In this document: piece by piece, positions 36,501 to 45,474 of the stretch | Numbering within the stretch: the stretch's first letter is position 1 | Layout of the letters: every line of letters begins with the position of its first letter | From: Longitalea arenae | GTDB lineage: Bacteria > Bacteroidota > Bacteroidia > Chitinophagales > Chitinophagaceae | Length of the DNA stretch: 64,000 nucleotides | NCBI RefSeq assembly: GCF_016924755.1 | Contig: NZ_JAFFJX010000008.1 | Span: 124,001-188,000 of the forward strand | Reading direction: 5' to 3' | Notes under the pieces: generated by a model | The model's input: only the letters and a program-made list of their open reading frames with translations | Told to the model about the DNA's origin: nothing | The model's database searches: none | Position numbers and translations under genes: made by a program

Positions 36501-37097
36501 TTTGCCTTTACAGGTATGGAAGTGTCGGTGGTAATGACCGGTATCGGTATCGTAGGTCTGGCCGGTATCGTGGTTAAGAACGGTATCCTGGTGATTGAGT
36601 TCGCCGACGAGTTGAGGGCGCGTGGCATGAAAACAAGAGAAGCATTGGTGCAGGCTGGTAAAACCCGTATCATTCCGGTATTGTTGACTGCGTTGGCTGC
36701 CATCCTGGGTCTGATACCGCTGGCCGTTGGTTTGAACATCAACTTCGTTACCCTGTTCTCAGAATTGAATCCGCATATCTTCTTTGGCGGTGATAACGTG
36801 GTGTTCTGGAAACCATTATCATGGACCATCATCTTCGGTTTGGCCTTTGCCTTCTTTATGACGCTGCTGATTCTGCCTGCGATGTACCTGATCGCCGAGC
36901 GCCTGAGAAGACCTATGCGGAACATGTATGGCGGTAAATGGATCTCATTCGTGGGCATTCCACCATTGACCATCCTGTTTATTCCTTTGATGCTGATCAC
37001 CATGTTCAGGCATAGATATAAAGTAAGCCGCAGAAGAAGAAAGCTGGCCGGTAAAAAGGAAAAAGTGAATGAAGCCTTTATCGGAAGCTGGTTCTAA
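33501..37097 (+). CDS. RND efflux transporter permease
   Basis: 1198 residues, longer than AcrB (1049). The proton relay is intact: GIIVDDAIVVIEN in TM4 and GIVVKNGILVIEFAD in TM10. Two porter/docking halves are present (YVGNSPRDMENLVTRPIE early and VEFEKRHG late). The extra length comes from two added hydrophobic segments between TM6 and TM7 (from SLWVALGVGILFDLAGFTFL) and one after TM12 (FVGIPPLTILFIPLMLITMF), followed by a very basic tail (RHRYKVSRRRRKL). It would export drugs or metabolites by proton exchange together with the two genes upstream. Last gene of the operon. Confidence 0.93.
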   Translation: MSVLENITGKFKHFGPTTWSIKNKTSIYLVMLIVSLMGVFQFVTLPKEQFPDIVIPTIYVQTIYVGNSPRDMENLVTRPIEKQIKGITGAKINKTTSTSVQDYSAIMVEFSTDVKTDVALQKVKDAVDKAKPDLPTDLTEEPSVMEVSFSEQPIMYVNLYGDYDLPRLKEYADDLQDRLEELSQLNRVDLVGAPEREFQINVDNYKMRSAGVTFDDINGAVARENLDISGGLLDVGNTKRTLQLKGQFKTAFDIQQVVVRNSGGAPIYLKDIAEIKDTIKERESYARLNGKNVITLNIIKRAGENLIETSDAVKKVVEEMRAAQFPKDLQVSVTGDQSKASRTSFNDLVNTIVIGFVLVLIILMFFMGVTNAFFVALSVPLSMFVAFIFLPAADLIVGTHVTLNFIVLFALLFGLGIIVDDAIVVIENTHRIFVQSNGQLTSERSAMMAAGEVFIPVLAGTLTTLAPFVPLLFWPGIIGKFMIYLPTMLIFTLTASLIVAFIMNPVFAVDFMNHPEGDAKQPKSAIFRKPSLWVALGVGILFDLAGFTFLGNFLIFIVLMIILNKYVLDDMIHGFQNRALPWIMGHYETSLRWALKGWRPVHLLLATFALLILTFIFFGARNVPVVFFPGGDPNQIYVYLKLPVGTDVDYTDSVTHTLEEKVYRVLHMEKDGKGGYKENPIVESVISNVAVGASDPNSGDRSTRPELGRIQVSFVEFEKRHGVATKPILDSIRQAIKGIPGAEISVDQEQNGPPTEPPVNIEVASEDFDNLIKTAVALKNYLDSIQVPGVEELKMDIDLTNPEVSFTIDRERALIEGVSTQQIGMEIRTAVFGREVSKIKDGEDEYKIQLRNLEGQRKNLSDLLNMNISFRDMATGQVKHVPISSLVKVDYTSTLGSVKRKNQKRVITVRSNVLSGYTPTAVNEVIAGHINNFKQKPDDVTIKQTGEGEQQAETGAFLGKALVIALFFILLILVVQFNSISKPVIILTEIIFSVIGVLLGFAFTGMEVSVVMTGIGIVGLAGIVVKNGILVIEFADELRARGMKTREALVQAGKTRIIPVLLTALAAILGLIPLAVGLNINFVTLFSELNPHIFFGGDNVVFWKPLSWTIIFGLAFAFFMTLLILPAMYLIAERLRRPMRNMYGGKWISFVGIPPLTILFIPLMLITMFRHRYKVSRRRRKLAGKKEKVNEAFIGSWF

Positions 37098-37245
37098 CAC
37101 TGATGTGCTAATTTGCTAATGTGCTAATTAGCTGATTAAAATACAAAACAAAAGCGTCCTGTCTGTGCAGGACGCTTTTGTTATATGCTTTCTAAAGCGT
37201 ATTTTAATCAGCACATCAGTACATCAGCACATCAGCAAATTGACT
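37098..37245. repeat. Inverted repeat flanking a bidirectional terminator
   Basis: Short words GTGCTAAT/GCTGATGT repeat on the left and in inverse on the right. An exact 14-bp inverted pair GCTGATTAAAATAC / GTATTTTAATCAGC lies just outside the central terminator, so the whole spacer could fold into one long imperfect hairpin between convergent genes. Confidence 0.65.
37148..37181. terminator. Bidirectional terminator after the RND gene
   Basis: ACAAAAGCGTCCTG, 6 bases, CAGGACGCTTTTGT: a 14-bp perfect stem with A and T ends, between the convergent RND and M16 genes. Confidence 0.9.
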
Positions 37246-40105
37246 AAAATCCTTTCTTCATTTCCCCATCCACCCTTCTTCCATCGGTATTCAGTTCCAC
37301 GATCTCATACCCCGATTTTTGCAAACCGGGAAGGATCCGTGCTTTATCGCCTACCAGCACCATATTCAATTTGTCGGGTTGAATATATTTTTTCGCCAAC
37401 GCATCTATTTCCGGTTTCGTGATATTTTTAAGGATCTTGTTCTGCTGATCCACATAATTGGCCGGTAAATTAAATTGTAACATCCGTTGAATGAATAAGG
37501 CTTTCTGGGTGCCGGTCTCATACCGCAAAGCATCGCGCTGCCCGATGGCATTTTTCATAAATACCAGTTCTTCTTCCTTAATGCCTTCTGTGGCATATGC
37601 TTTCAGTTCTTTGATCACTTCTGCCAGCGCACTGTCGGTAGCATCGGCTTTAATACCAGCGCTAAAAGTAAAATCGCCGGTATATTCATCGCCATTGAAA
37701 TTGGTGCGGGCACCGTAGGTCCAGCCTTTGTCTTCGCGCAAATTAATGTTCACCCGGCCATTGAAACCACCGCCCAGGGCGAAATTCATTAATCCGGTTT
37801 TATAGTATTCACCGGTAGCATCATATTTCAACCCGGTAACACGGCTTATCCTGAATTCTGTTTGCGCAGCTTTTGGAATGTCAACAAGGTAGATCCTTGA
37901 TTTATCAACTTCCAAGGGTTTTGCCGGTACAACAGGCATGTCTATTTTTTTATCAGGCAGGTTGTTCAGAAAAGCGAGTTTGGGCAGGATCTCATTTTGT
38001 TTGATATCGCCTACCACTACCACTTTGGTGTTATTTGCTGTGAGGTAGTTATTGTAGTAGTCTTCAATATCTTTCAGGGTGATTTTCCTTATCGAACTTT
38101 CATTACCATATTCGTTCATGCCGAAGATATGGCCTGAACCATAGTTCACCACGGCAATAACGTCATCTGCTACAATGGCCGGACGGGTTTTTGATTGTTT
38201 CAAACTTTCCAGCGTTTGCTTTTGAATGCGGTTGAAAGCCGTTTCGGTGAACCTGGGATTGAAGATCCTTTCCTGTAGCAGGGCCAGCGTTTTATCGATA
38301 TTTTTCTTAAGCGCTTCTACCGTAAAAACAATGGCGTCGCGGCTGCTGCTTACTTCTATGGAGCTGCCGAGTTTGTCGAGCTCAACAGCCATTTGTTCAG
38401 CCGTATAATTTTTCGTGTCTTCATTCATCATATCGGCAAAGAGACTGGCCAGTCCGATCTTCGCCGTGTCTTTCGCCTGAAGCAGATGTCCGCCGGGAAT
38501 GGCAATGATAAGTGTTACTGTAGGCAGCTCATTATTTTCTGCCCCAATACATTTGATCTTACTGGGCAGGTCTTTACGCCAGAAGGCCGGTACTTTAACC
38601 ACCGGGTTGGCGCCGTTGCCAGGGTGTTTGCTGCGATCGAAATTATCGGTGGCCTTCGCGTATTTCAAACCGGTGTAGCCGTAATCAGGTGCGGTGTAAT
38701 TGGTTTTGTCAATCTCATAATTATCTGGCGCTGCGATCACTGTTTCCTGCCCCTTGGGTAACACACTTACAATAACAGCGTGTTTTCCTTTGATGTATTG
38801 ATTGTACACGCGCATGACATCTTCTTTGGTAACGGCGCTGTTCATTTTCAGCAGGGTACCGATCATATTCGGATTGCCCGCCAGGGTTTGAAAGGCGGCC
38901 AGCTGGAACACTTTGCCCGATACGCTTTGCAGTCCGTTAATGTATTGTGCTTCTGTATAACCTTTGAACTTTTCGATGTCTTCATCGGTAACCCCCCGTT
39001 TTTCAAAACTGTCCAGGGAAGCGCGTACCAGTTTTTCCATGTCAGCGAGCGTTTTACCGGGCATCGGTATCACGCGCATGGTAAATTCACCGGCCAGTTC
39101 AAACAGCTGGCTGTACACATTTGCCTGTAATGCCTGTTGTGTTTTTACAAGTTGCTGGTACAGGATAGACGAATTGCCGCCGCCCAGCAATTGTGCCAGG
39201 CAGCTAAGGGCAGCCATGTCTTTATGATAGTTGGGCACCGTGGGAAATACAATATTCAATAGCGGTAACCTGATATAGTTATCTGTATAAGAAACATAGC
39301 GGTCTTTCTCCAGCACAACCGGGGAAACAATTGCTTTTTCAACGGCAGGTCCTTTTGGTATAGAACCGAAATATTTTTCCACCAGCTTTACTACTTCTGC
39401 AGTTTTTACATCACCACCAACGGTTACCGTAGCGTTGTTGGGACCATACCAGCGTAAAAAGAAATTTTTCAGATCATTCACATCTACGCGGTTCAGGTCT
39501 TCGATATAGCCGATGGTCAACCACGAGTATGGGTGTCCGTAGGGGTACAGGTTCCTGGCGGCCACCTCGGCCATTAAACCATAGGGGCGGTTATCGTAGT
39601 TCTGTCCCCGCTCATTTTTTACGGTCGCCCTTTGGATTTCGAATTTTTGCTGCGTAACCGCATCCAACAGAAAGCCCATACGGTCAGCTTCGAGCCAAAG
39701 CATTTTTTCCAGCTGGTTAGAAGGAACCGTTTCGTAATAATTGGTACGGTCGCGATTGGTAGAACCATTCAGCGTACCGCCGGCATCGGTGACCATTTTA
39801 AAATGTTCTTCATCCTTTACATGATCGCTGCCCTGGAACATCATATGTTCAAAGAAGTGGGCAAAACCCGATTTCCCGATCTGTTCCCGCGCCGAACCAA
39901 CATGGTAAGTAACGTCTACCTGTACAATAGGATCGCTGTGATCCTCATGTACGATCAGCGTAAGGCCGTTTGGTAAAACATATTTTTCGTAGGGAATAAC
40001 GAGCTCATGTCCCTGGCGGTTGATCTTTTCAACCAGCTTTGCCTGTGCAGCGGCCTGCTGATAAAACGATAGAATAATAACCAGTAGCAATATGGCCCTT
40101 TTCAT
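37244..40105 (-). CDS. M16 (insulinase/pitrilysin-type) peptidase, exported
   Basis: 953 residues with a signal peptide (MKRAILLLVIILSFYQQAAA). The first half has the zinc site HFFEH (83-87) and the third ligand E165 (VKNERGQN). The second half is an inactive M16 repeat with the R/Y-type element GWTYGART. Both halves in one chain resemble periplasmic M16 proteases that clear peptides. It acts in the periplasm or on the cell surface. Single gene, minus strand. Confidence 0.92.
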   Translation of the reverse strand: MKRAILLLVIILSFYQQAAAQAKLVEKINRQGHELVIPYEKYVLPNGLTLIVHEDHSDPIVQVDVTYHVGSAREQIGKSGFAHFFEHMMFQGSDHVKDEEHFKMVTDAGGTLNGSTNRDRTNYYETVPSNQLEKMLWLEADRMGFLLDAVTQQKFEIQRATVKNERGQNYDNRPYGLMAEVAARNLYPYGHPYSWLTIGYIEDLNRVDVNDLKNFFLRWYGPNNATVTVGGDVKTAEVVKLVEKYFGSIPKGPAVEKAIVSPVVLEKDRYVSYTDNYIRLPLLNIVFPTVPNYHKDMAALSCLAQLLGGGNSSILYQQLVKTQQALQANVYSQLFELAGEFTMRVIPMPGKTLADMEKLVRASLDSFEKRGVTDEDIEKFKGYTEAQYINGLQSVSGKVFQLAAFQTLAGNPNMIGTLLKMNSAVTKEDVMRVYNQYIKGKHAVIVSVLPKGQETVIAAPDNYEIDKTNYTAPDYGYTGLKYAKATDNFDRSKHPGNGANPVVKVPAFWRKDLPSKIKCIGAENNELPTVTLIIAIPGGHLLQAKDTAKIGLASLFADMMNEDTKNYTAEQMAVELDKLGSSIEVSSSRDAIVFTVEALKKNIDKTLALLQERIFNPRFTETAFNRIQKQTLESLKQSKTRPAIVADDVIAVVNYGSGHIFGMNEYGNESSIRKITLKDIEDYYNNYLTANNTKVVVVGDIKQNEILPKLAFLNNLPDKKIDMPVVPAKPLEVDKSRIYLVDIPKAAQTEFRISRVTGLKYDATGEYYKTGLMNFALGGGFNGRVNINLREDKGWTYGARTNFNGDEYTGDFTFSAGIKADATDSALAEVIKELKAYATEGIKEEELVFMKNAIGQRDALRYETGTQKALFIQRMLQFNLPANYVDQQNKILKNITKPEIDALAKKYIQPDKLNMVLVGDKARILPGLQKSGYEIVELNTDGRRVDGEMKKGF

Positions 40106-40307
40106 ATATGTAATTTTTGTTAAGTAAATTACAAGGTAAAGGAATTATCATGCGGGTTCCAAACCATTTATCAAAAGGATGGGGCGGGAGGTATAGACCT
40201 CAAAAAAATAATCACCCGCATGAAACGAATAGCATTAATTTGCGACTAACCTAAACGGCACGGGATAACAACTGAAAACTGATTAATAAAACTTTAAACA
40301 GATTTAC

Positions 40308-41102
40308 ATGCGTACAAATCACGAAATAGACTATAAGATCTACGGAGAAGAGATGCAATATGTCGAAGTGGAACTTGATCCGGGTGAAACGGCTATAGCA
40401 GAAAGCGGCTCCTTCATGATGATGGATGATGGCATTCAAATGGAAACCATTTTCGGCGACGGCGCCCGGCCGCAAACGGGGTTTTTCGGTAAACTGATGT
40501 CGGCCGGTAAGCGCATATTAACGGGGGAAAGTTTATTTATGACTGCTTTCTCCAATGTAGGTCAGGGCAAAAAGCGGGTTAGCTTTGCTTCTCCCTATCC
40601 CGGTAAGATCATTCCGCTGGACCTGATGGATATGGGCGGCAAATTGATCTGCCAGAAAGATGCTTTCCTTTGTGCTGCCAAAGGAGTAAGTGTGGGTATT
40701 GAGTTTCAACGGAAACTGGGCACCGGTTTGTTTGGCGGTGAAGGTTTTATTATGCAAAAACTGGAGGGTGATGGTATGGCCTTTGTGCATGCGGGTGGAC
40801 ATGTATTTGAAAGAATACTGCAGCCCGGCGAATTACTGCGCGTTGATACCGGTTGCATTGTTGCATATACCCAAACTATTGATTACGATATTCAATTTGT
40901 AGGCGGCATTAAGAATACACTGTTTGGTGGTGAAGGCCTGTTCTTCGCTACTTTGCGCGGTCCGGGTAAAGTATGGATCCAAACCCTGCCTATCAGCCGC
41001 CTGGCTGGCCGTATTTTGCAATATGGTGGTCCTGGTGGTCGTAAAGAGGAAGGCAGCATTTTGGGTGGATTAGGCAATGTGCTCGATGGCGATGGATGGT
41101 AG
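40308..41102 (+). CDS. AIM24/TIGR00266-family protein
   Basis: 264 residues of the double-stranded beta-helix type: [20 protein letters not shown] near the N terminus, many Gly turns ([18 protein letters not shown]), the mark [15 protein letters not shown] and the Gly-rich end ([20 protein letters not shown]). This is the AIM24/TIGR00266 family, named for a yeast mitochondrial protein; the bacterial role is not known. It stands alone between a minus-strand peptidase and a Bax-inhibitor gene. Confidence 0.88.
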   Translation: MRTNHEIDYKIYGEEMQYVEVELDPGETAIAESGSFMMMDDGIQMETIFGDGARPQTGFFGKLMSAGKRILTGESLFMTAFSNVGQGKKRVSFASPYPGKIIPLDLMDMGGKLICQKDAFLCAAKGVSVGIEFQRKLGTGLFGGEGFIMQKLEGDGMAFVHAGGHVFERILQPGELLRVDTGCIVAYTQTIDYDIQFVGGIKNTLFGGEGLFFATLRGPGKVWIQTLPISRLAGRILQYGGPGGRKEEGSILGGLGNVLDGDGW

Positions 41103-41146
41103 GAGCAATGTGCTAATTGATAATGTGCTATTGAATACAGCATAAA

Positions 41147-41180
41147 AAAAGGGCGTTCCGGTTCAATGGAACGCCCTTTT
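41147..41180. terminator. Bidirectional terminator
   Basis: AAAAGGGCGTTCC, 8 bases, GGAACGCCCTTTT between the convergent AIM24-like and Bax-inhibitor genes. Confidence 0.9.
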
Positions 41181-41197
41181 ACTATTGTAAGTTGTGC

Positions 41198-41956
41198 TTA
41201 CTTTCTGTCACCGGCGAGTTTGGCCAGTAAACGCAGGATCTCCAGGTACAGCCATACGATGGTTACCAGCAGGCCAAAGGCACAATACCATTCCATGTAT
41301 TTGGGAGCTCCCATATTCGCGCCATTCTCGATCATATCGAAATCCAGTATCAGGTTCATGGCAGCCAAACCAACGACTACCAGAGAGAAAATGATACCGA
41401 ATGTGCTGCCTTCGTGCAGGAAGGGGATATCAATATTGGCAAAATGCAAACCGATCGAGATCAGGTAGAAAACAGCAATACCCAGGGTAGCTGTGATCAC
41501 TATTTTCTTGAAGACCGGCGTAGCCTTGATAACATTGAATTTGTATAACAGGAACATGGCGATCACCACTCCGAAGGTGAGGGCAACAGCCTGTGTTATG
41601 ATATTGGGCGCGATCTTTTCAAAAGCATAGTTGTAGTAAGCTGAAATAGCGCCTACAGCAAAACCTTTCACCAATGCGTATAAAGGTCCCAGGTATGCCG
41701 CCCACTGCATTTTAAAAGCCATTACGAGGGCGATACCAATTGCACCGAATACAGATACCCACATATAGGTGGTTACATCAACACCTGAATAAACCATTTT
41801 CCACGCGAGTCCGGCGGTTGCCATAGTAAGCAGGAAGAGGACACCGAATTTGTTCAATGTTCCTTTAACTGTCATTGCCCCGTCGTAGGACACTGAAATG
41901 CTTTTCGAAAAGGTCTTTTCGTTTAAAGCAGGATTACCGGATTTAAATAGAGCCAT
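41198..41956 (-). CDS. Bax inhibitor-1/YccA-family membrane protein
   Basis: 252 residues with about seven membrane helices (from GVLFLLTMATAGLAWKMVYS to the end). The BI-1 marks are present: AYYNYAFEKIAPNIITQAV, a Gly-free helix FGVVIAMFLLYKF and the last pair AAMNLILDFDMIENGANMGA with EWYCAFGLLVTIVWLYLEIL. Homologues conduct calcium or protect membrane proteins from proteolysis. The charged residue pattern near the last helix (DFDMIE) fits the known pore Asp pair. Single gene. Confidence 0.9.
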   Translation of the reverse strand: MALFKSGNPALNEKTFSKSISVSYDGAMTVKGTLNKFGVLFLLTMATAGLAWKMVYSGVDVTTYMWVSVFGAIGIALVMAFKMQWAAYLGPLYALVKGFAVGAISAYYNYAFEKIAPNIITQAVALTFGVVIAMFLLYKFNVIKATPVFKKIVITATLGIAVFYLISIGLHFANIDIPFLHEGSTFGIIFSLVVVGLAAMNLILDFDMIENGANMGAPKYMEWYCAFGLLVTIVWLYLEILRLLAKLAGDRK

Positions 41957-42126
41957 AGTTATAAGGGTTTTATAATTATAATTCCTGGTTATAGATAGTA
42001 ATTCCTGGTCACAATTTAATTACCGGTTACAAGTTGGCGGTCACTGGTTACCTGTTACCGGTGCCTGAACCTTGGTAAAGGTCAAGCTTATCCGTCAGCA
42101 CATTAGCATATCATCAAATCAGCCCA

Positions 42127-43449
42127 TTATTGTTCCTTCTTCCCCCTGTCTTCCCGGTTTTCCCGATGCTCCCGGTTTTGTTGCTGGTTCCTCGGGGGAT
42201 TCGGTTTGCGATCGCCGCCGCCACCTTTCTTATCGTTTTGCCGGTTATCGCGGCGGTGTTGCTGTTGTTGCTGCTGCGGGCGATGTTGCTCCTTTTGGTG
42301 TTGCTGCTGACGAGACTGGTCTTTTTGCTGATGATGGGAGTGCCTTTTTTTCTTTTCGGCCCTTTCCAAACTGCGTAAGCTGATCTGGCCAACCACATCC
42401 ACAAATTCGGGTTCAACCTCTTTGGGCTTCTGGGTGGTTACATCAACTGCTTCCAGTTCATCAGGCACTTTGCCCTGCTCGTTCATTTGTTTTATTTTCC
42501 TTACCCGTTCAATGGTCAGCGGATACTGTTTGCTGCTGTCGGGCAGGGAATACCACATGAGATTTTTGAAAATATCTTTTTTTATCAGGATGGCCGTGCC
42601 TTTTTGCACCTGTAAGGTGTCTGCATTATCCGGAAAATGCTGTAAGGCATCCAGATAAATATCCAGCTCGTAGTTGAGGCAGCATTTTAACCGGCCGCAC
42701 TGGCCACTCAGTTTGCTTTGGTTGATCGACAGGTTCTGATAACGAGCAGCGGTGGTGTTTACCGATTTGAAATCCGTTAACCAGGTGCTGCAGCACAGCT
42801 CGCGGCCGCAACTGCCGATACCACCCACTTTGGCGGCTTCCTGGCGGGCGCCTATCTGGCGCATTTCCACCTTTACCCTGAATTCCTTAGCATACACCTT
42901 TATGAGTTCGCGAAAATCTACCCGGTCGTCGGCGATATAAAAGAAAGTGGCCTTGCGCCCATCGGCCTGGATCTCTACCTCGGTGAGCTTCATCTCCAGG
43001 TTCAGCTGGCGGGCAATGGCCCTTGCCCTGATCAGGGCTTCTTTCTCGCGTTCCTTGTTCTGTTGCCAGATCTCAATGTCTTTATCAGTTGCGCGGCGTA
43101 AGACCTTTTTAATATCAGGGTCTGTTTCGTCGGCATTTCTTTTCTTCATTTGCAGGCGAACTATTTCACCGGTGAGGTTTATAGTGCCAACATCGAAACC
43201 ACTTACGCCTTCTACCGCAACGAGGTCTCCTTTTTCGAATAAATGAACAGTGGTATTCCGGTAAAAGTCTTTGCGACTTCCGTTATTGAAAGTTATCTCA
43301 ACGATCTTGCAGCTGCCTGAAGGATCGCTGAAAGGCAGGTTACTCAGCCAATCGTGCACATTCATTCTGTTGCAACTGCCCGTGCTGCATCCGCCATTGC
43401 TTTTACAACCGGCAACCTTACCAACTGTTCCGCATGAACTACATCCCAT
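42127..43449 (-). CDS. PSP1-domain protein (RicT/YaaT-like) with a Gln/His/Arg-rich tail
   Basis: 440 residues. The first half is the PSP1 domain with the conserved Cys cluster (GCGRELCCSTWL type, here GSCGRELCCSTWLTDF and CGRLKCCLNYELD). An extra N-terminal run is rich in Cys (GCSSCGTVGKVAGCKSNGGC), possibly for a metal or Fe-S site. The last 75 residues or so are low-complexity and basic (Gln, His, Arg, Asn), suited to RNA binding or condensation. In Firmicutes the RicT gene also lies next to holB, as here, so this neighbourhood is old. Firmicute RicT works with RicA and RicF in RNA maturation; those partners are not seen. Confidence 0.87.
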   Translation of the reverse strand: MGCSSCGTVGKVAGCKSNGGCSTGSCNRMNVHDWLSNLPFSDPSGSCKIVEITFNNGSRKDFYRNTTVHLFEKGDLVAVEGVSGFDVGTINLTGEIVRLQMKKRNADETDPDIKKVLRRATDKDIEIWQQNKEREKEALIRARAIARQLNLEMKLTEVEIQADGRKATFFYIADDRVDFRELIKVYAKEFRVKVEMRQIGARQEAAKVGGIGSCGRELCCSTWLTDFKSVNTTAARYQNLSINQSKLSGQCGRLKCCLNYELDIYLDALQHFPDNADTLQVQKGTAILIKKDIFKNLMWYSLPDSSKQYPLTIERVRKIKQMNEQGKVPDELEAVDVTTQKPKEVEPEFVDVVGQISLRSLERAEKKKRHSHHQQKDQSRQQQHQKEQHRPQQQQQQHRRDNRQNDKKGGGGDRKPNPPRNQQQNREHRENREDRGKKEQ

Positions 43450-43795
43450 TCTCTATTTAGGATTAACGTTTTACAATAATTTATTTTGGGTCGGCCGGAA
43501 AACGCATGCAGAAAATAAAGGCAGGGTATTATTCATCCGGAAGAACCGGGTTGCGCCAGTATTCGCAAACTTAACTGTTACATAATTTGTAACATATTGA
43601 ATAAGACGCATTTATGGATAATATAGCGAAATAGATAACCTTTTATATATAGCAATCCTGCTCGCATTGCAACCCCTGACACACAATTTTTCTGCTCCTG
43701 CTTTACAGGCCGATTTACAAATATAAGTTATTAACGGCAAAAGGGCTTTTATATGATAAGCCTGCATAGAACGCTGAAGACGGAGCACCGGTTTG
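43450..43795. other. Spacer upstream of the PSP1 gene with a palindrome
   Basis: No supported gene. It holds a perfect inverted repeat TGTTACA, 5 bases, TGTAACA at 43576-43594, about 130 bp before the PSP1 start, a possible operator. A 102-codon minus frame across it (43612-43920) has no protein-like features and overlaps holB. Confidence 0.5.
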
Positions 43796-45025
43796 CTAAA
43801 TAATGTTAGCAACCTGCTTGCCGGCAATGATGTGATATAATTTAATGGTGAGGGCGTGGAACAGCATCTTGGCATTGGCGTTCCTTTCGATATAATAGGA
43901 GGCTTTATCAAGTTCTTCAATAATGGCCTGCTGCTGATCGAAGGCGGCGATCTTGTTCAGGCGGCCGGCAAAATCCTTTTCCTTATCGGGCAAGTGCAGG
44001 TTTTCGGCGCCCATGGCCTGCAGCCTGATGGCCTGCTCTAACAAGTGGGTAAAATAGCGGAGGAACTGTTTTTGCTTTTCCCGGCCCAGCTTGCTCACTT
44101 CGTCGATCCATTTTACCTGGGAAATGGGGCCGTTTTTGACAATAGCGTTCAGCCATTCGCGCAGCAGCGATTGCCAGTCCTCATCGGCATGTTGCATTAA
44201 TTGCAGCGCCTCGCGATAATTGCCTTCGGCGATCAGCGCGATCTGGCTCGCGGGTTCTGCAGCCATTTTGCCTTTGTTTACCAGGGCGTTGGCAACATCC
44301 TGGTGGGTCAGGGCCGGAATTTTCACCAGTTGGGTTCTCGATAAAATCGTCTGCAGGATCAGCGACTCATTTTCGGCGACTAAGATAAATAAGGTATTTG
44401 GGGGTGGTTCTTCAATAAGCTTCAATAACTTATTTCCTTCATTGCCCAGGTATTCGGGCATCCACATCACCAGGATCTTAAAACCGCTTTCAAAGCTTTT
44501 AAGTGAGAGTTTGCGGATGATGTCGTTACACTCATAGGCGGTAATATTACCCTGTTTGTTCTCGGCGCCAATAAATTGCAGCCAGTCGTAGGAGTTTCCG
44601 TAGGGGAATTTAGCTATGAATTCGCGCCATTCGCTGATATAGTCGGAGCTCAGGGGTTTATCGCCCGATTTGCGGGGGATCACCGGATAGGAAAAATGAA
44701 TATCCGGGTGCATGAGCTGCAGCATCTTCTGGCAGGAGGGGCATTCGCCGCAGGAATCCAGCAAATGGTTAGTAGCAAGTGGAGCGGAAGAACCTGACGC
44801 TGGGGCTTCCTCACCAAAAAGCGAAGGTCCGGAAGCTGTTATGGGGGCAGCTTTCTGGTTCACTTTTTCACAAACAATGTATTGGGCAAATGCGATGGCC
44901 AGGGGCAGGGCGCCGCTGCCTTCTTTTCCTAAAAACAAAAGGGCATGGCTAATGCGGTCTTGCTGCACCATATTGGCAAGATGCAGTTTTACATCGGCCT
45001 GGCCTATGACATCTTTAAATAACAT
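43796..45025 (-). CDS. holB: DNA polymerase III delta-prime subunit
   Basis: 409 residues. The clamp-loader AAA+ fold is seen in DVIGQADVKLHLANMVQQDR, the zinc module in DSCGECPSCQKML, sensor-like ILSRTQLV and the C-terminal helical domain. The loop between Walker regions is degenerate (FLGKEGSGALPLAI), normal for delta-prime, which does not hydrolyse ATP. It opens the sliding clamp with the tau/gamma complex. It is upstream of the PSP1 gene on the same strand, with 346 bp between. Just 5' of the start the spacer turns into tandem repeats. Confidence 0.88.
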   Translation of the reverse strand: MLFKDVIGQADVKLHLANMVQQDRISHALLFLGKEGSGALPLAIAFAQYIVCEKVNQKAAPITASGPSLFGEEAPASGSSAPLATNHLLDSCGECPSCQKMLQLMHPDIHFSYPVIPRKSGDKPLSSDYISEWREFIAKFPYGNSYDWLQFIGAENKQGNITAYECNDIIRKLSLKSFESGFKILVMWMPEYLGNEGNKLLKLIEEPPPNTLFILVAENESLILQTILSRTQLVKIPALTHQDVANALVNKGKMAAEPASQIALIAEGNYREALQLMQHADEDWQSLLREWLNAIVKNGPISQVKWIDEVSKLGREKQKQFLRYFTHLLEQAIRLQAMGAENLHLPDKEKDFAGRLNKIAAFDQQQAIIEELDKASYYIERNANAKMLFHALTIKLYHIIAGKQVANII

Positions 45026-45059
45026 GCGGGGCGAAGTTAAGCGGAAAACGCGAATCGGG

Positions 45060-45365
45060 AAACGCCAAACGCGGAACGCGGAACGCTGAAAGTCGGATGC
45101 AAGACGCTCAATACGGAAGGCTTAAAGCCAAAGGGGAAGCACGAAGCGGTGTATGCGGGGTGCAAGACGCTCAATGCCGAAGGCTGAAGGGCAAAACGGG
45201 ATCTGTGAAACGCTGAAAGTCGGATGCAAGAGGCTCAATACTGAACGCTGAAAGCCAAAGGGGAAACACGAAGCGGTGAATTCGGGGTGCAAGACGCTCA
45301 ATGCCGAAGGCTGAAGGGCAAAACGGATCTGTTAAACGCTGAAGGCGGACGCGAAACGTTACACG
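45060..45365. repeat. Tandem repeat with a 63/126-bp period
   Basis: The block starting GCAAGACGCTCAAT occurs at 45099, 45162, about 45226 and about 45288, roughly every 63 bp. Alternate copies are more alike, giving a higher-order unit of 126-127 bp (AACGCTGAA at 45082, 45209 and 45335). The copies are imperfect and in a non-coding spacer. Frames across it on both strands are repeat translations, not genes. Confidence 0.8.
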
Positions 45366-45470
45366 CAAAACGTCAATGCTACTGCCGCTTTGCGCCTTCA
45401 GCTTTTCGCCTTGCGCCACCCTTGCGTGCCTTCTGCCTGTTCCCTTGCGCCTTTGCCTTCTGCCTAAAAA
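45366..45470. repeat. GC-rich short-word repeat
   Basis: Loose repeats of TTGCGCC, TTCTGCC and CTTTGCGCC follow the 63-bp array and end at the terminator at 45476. Confidence 0.5.
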
Positions 45471-45474
45471 AAGA

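Noticed and set aside
43612-43920. 102-codon minus frame upstream of PSP1
   Set aside because: Overlaps the end of holB in another frame and reads through the spacer without recognisable features.
45060-45365. Regular repeats that could suggest a CRISPR array
   Set aside because: Units of about 63 bp are homologous along their full length with no unique spacers between constant repeats, copies drift, and no cas gene is in the window.
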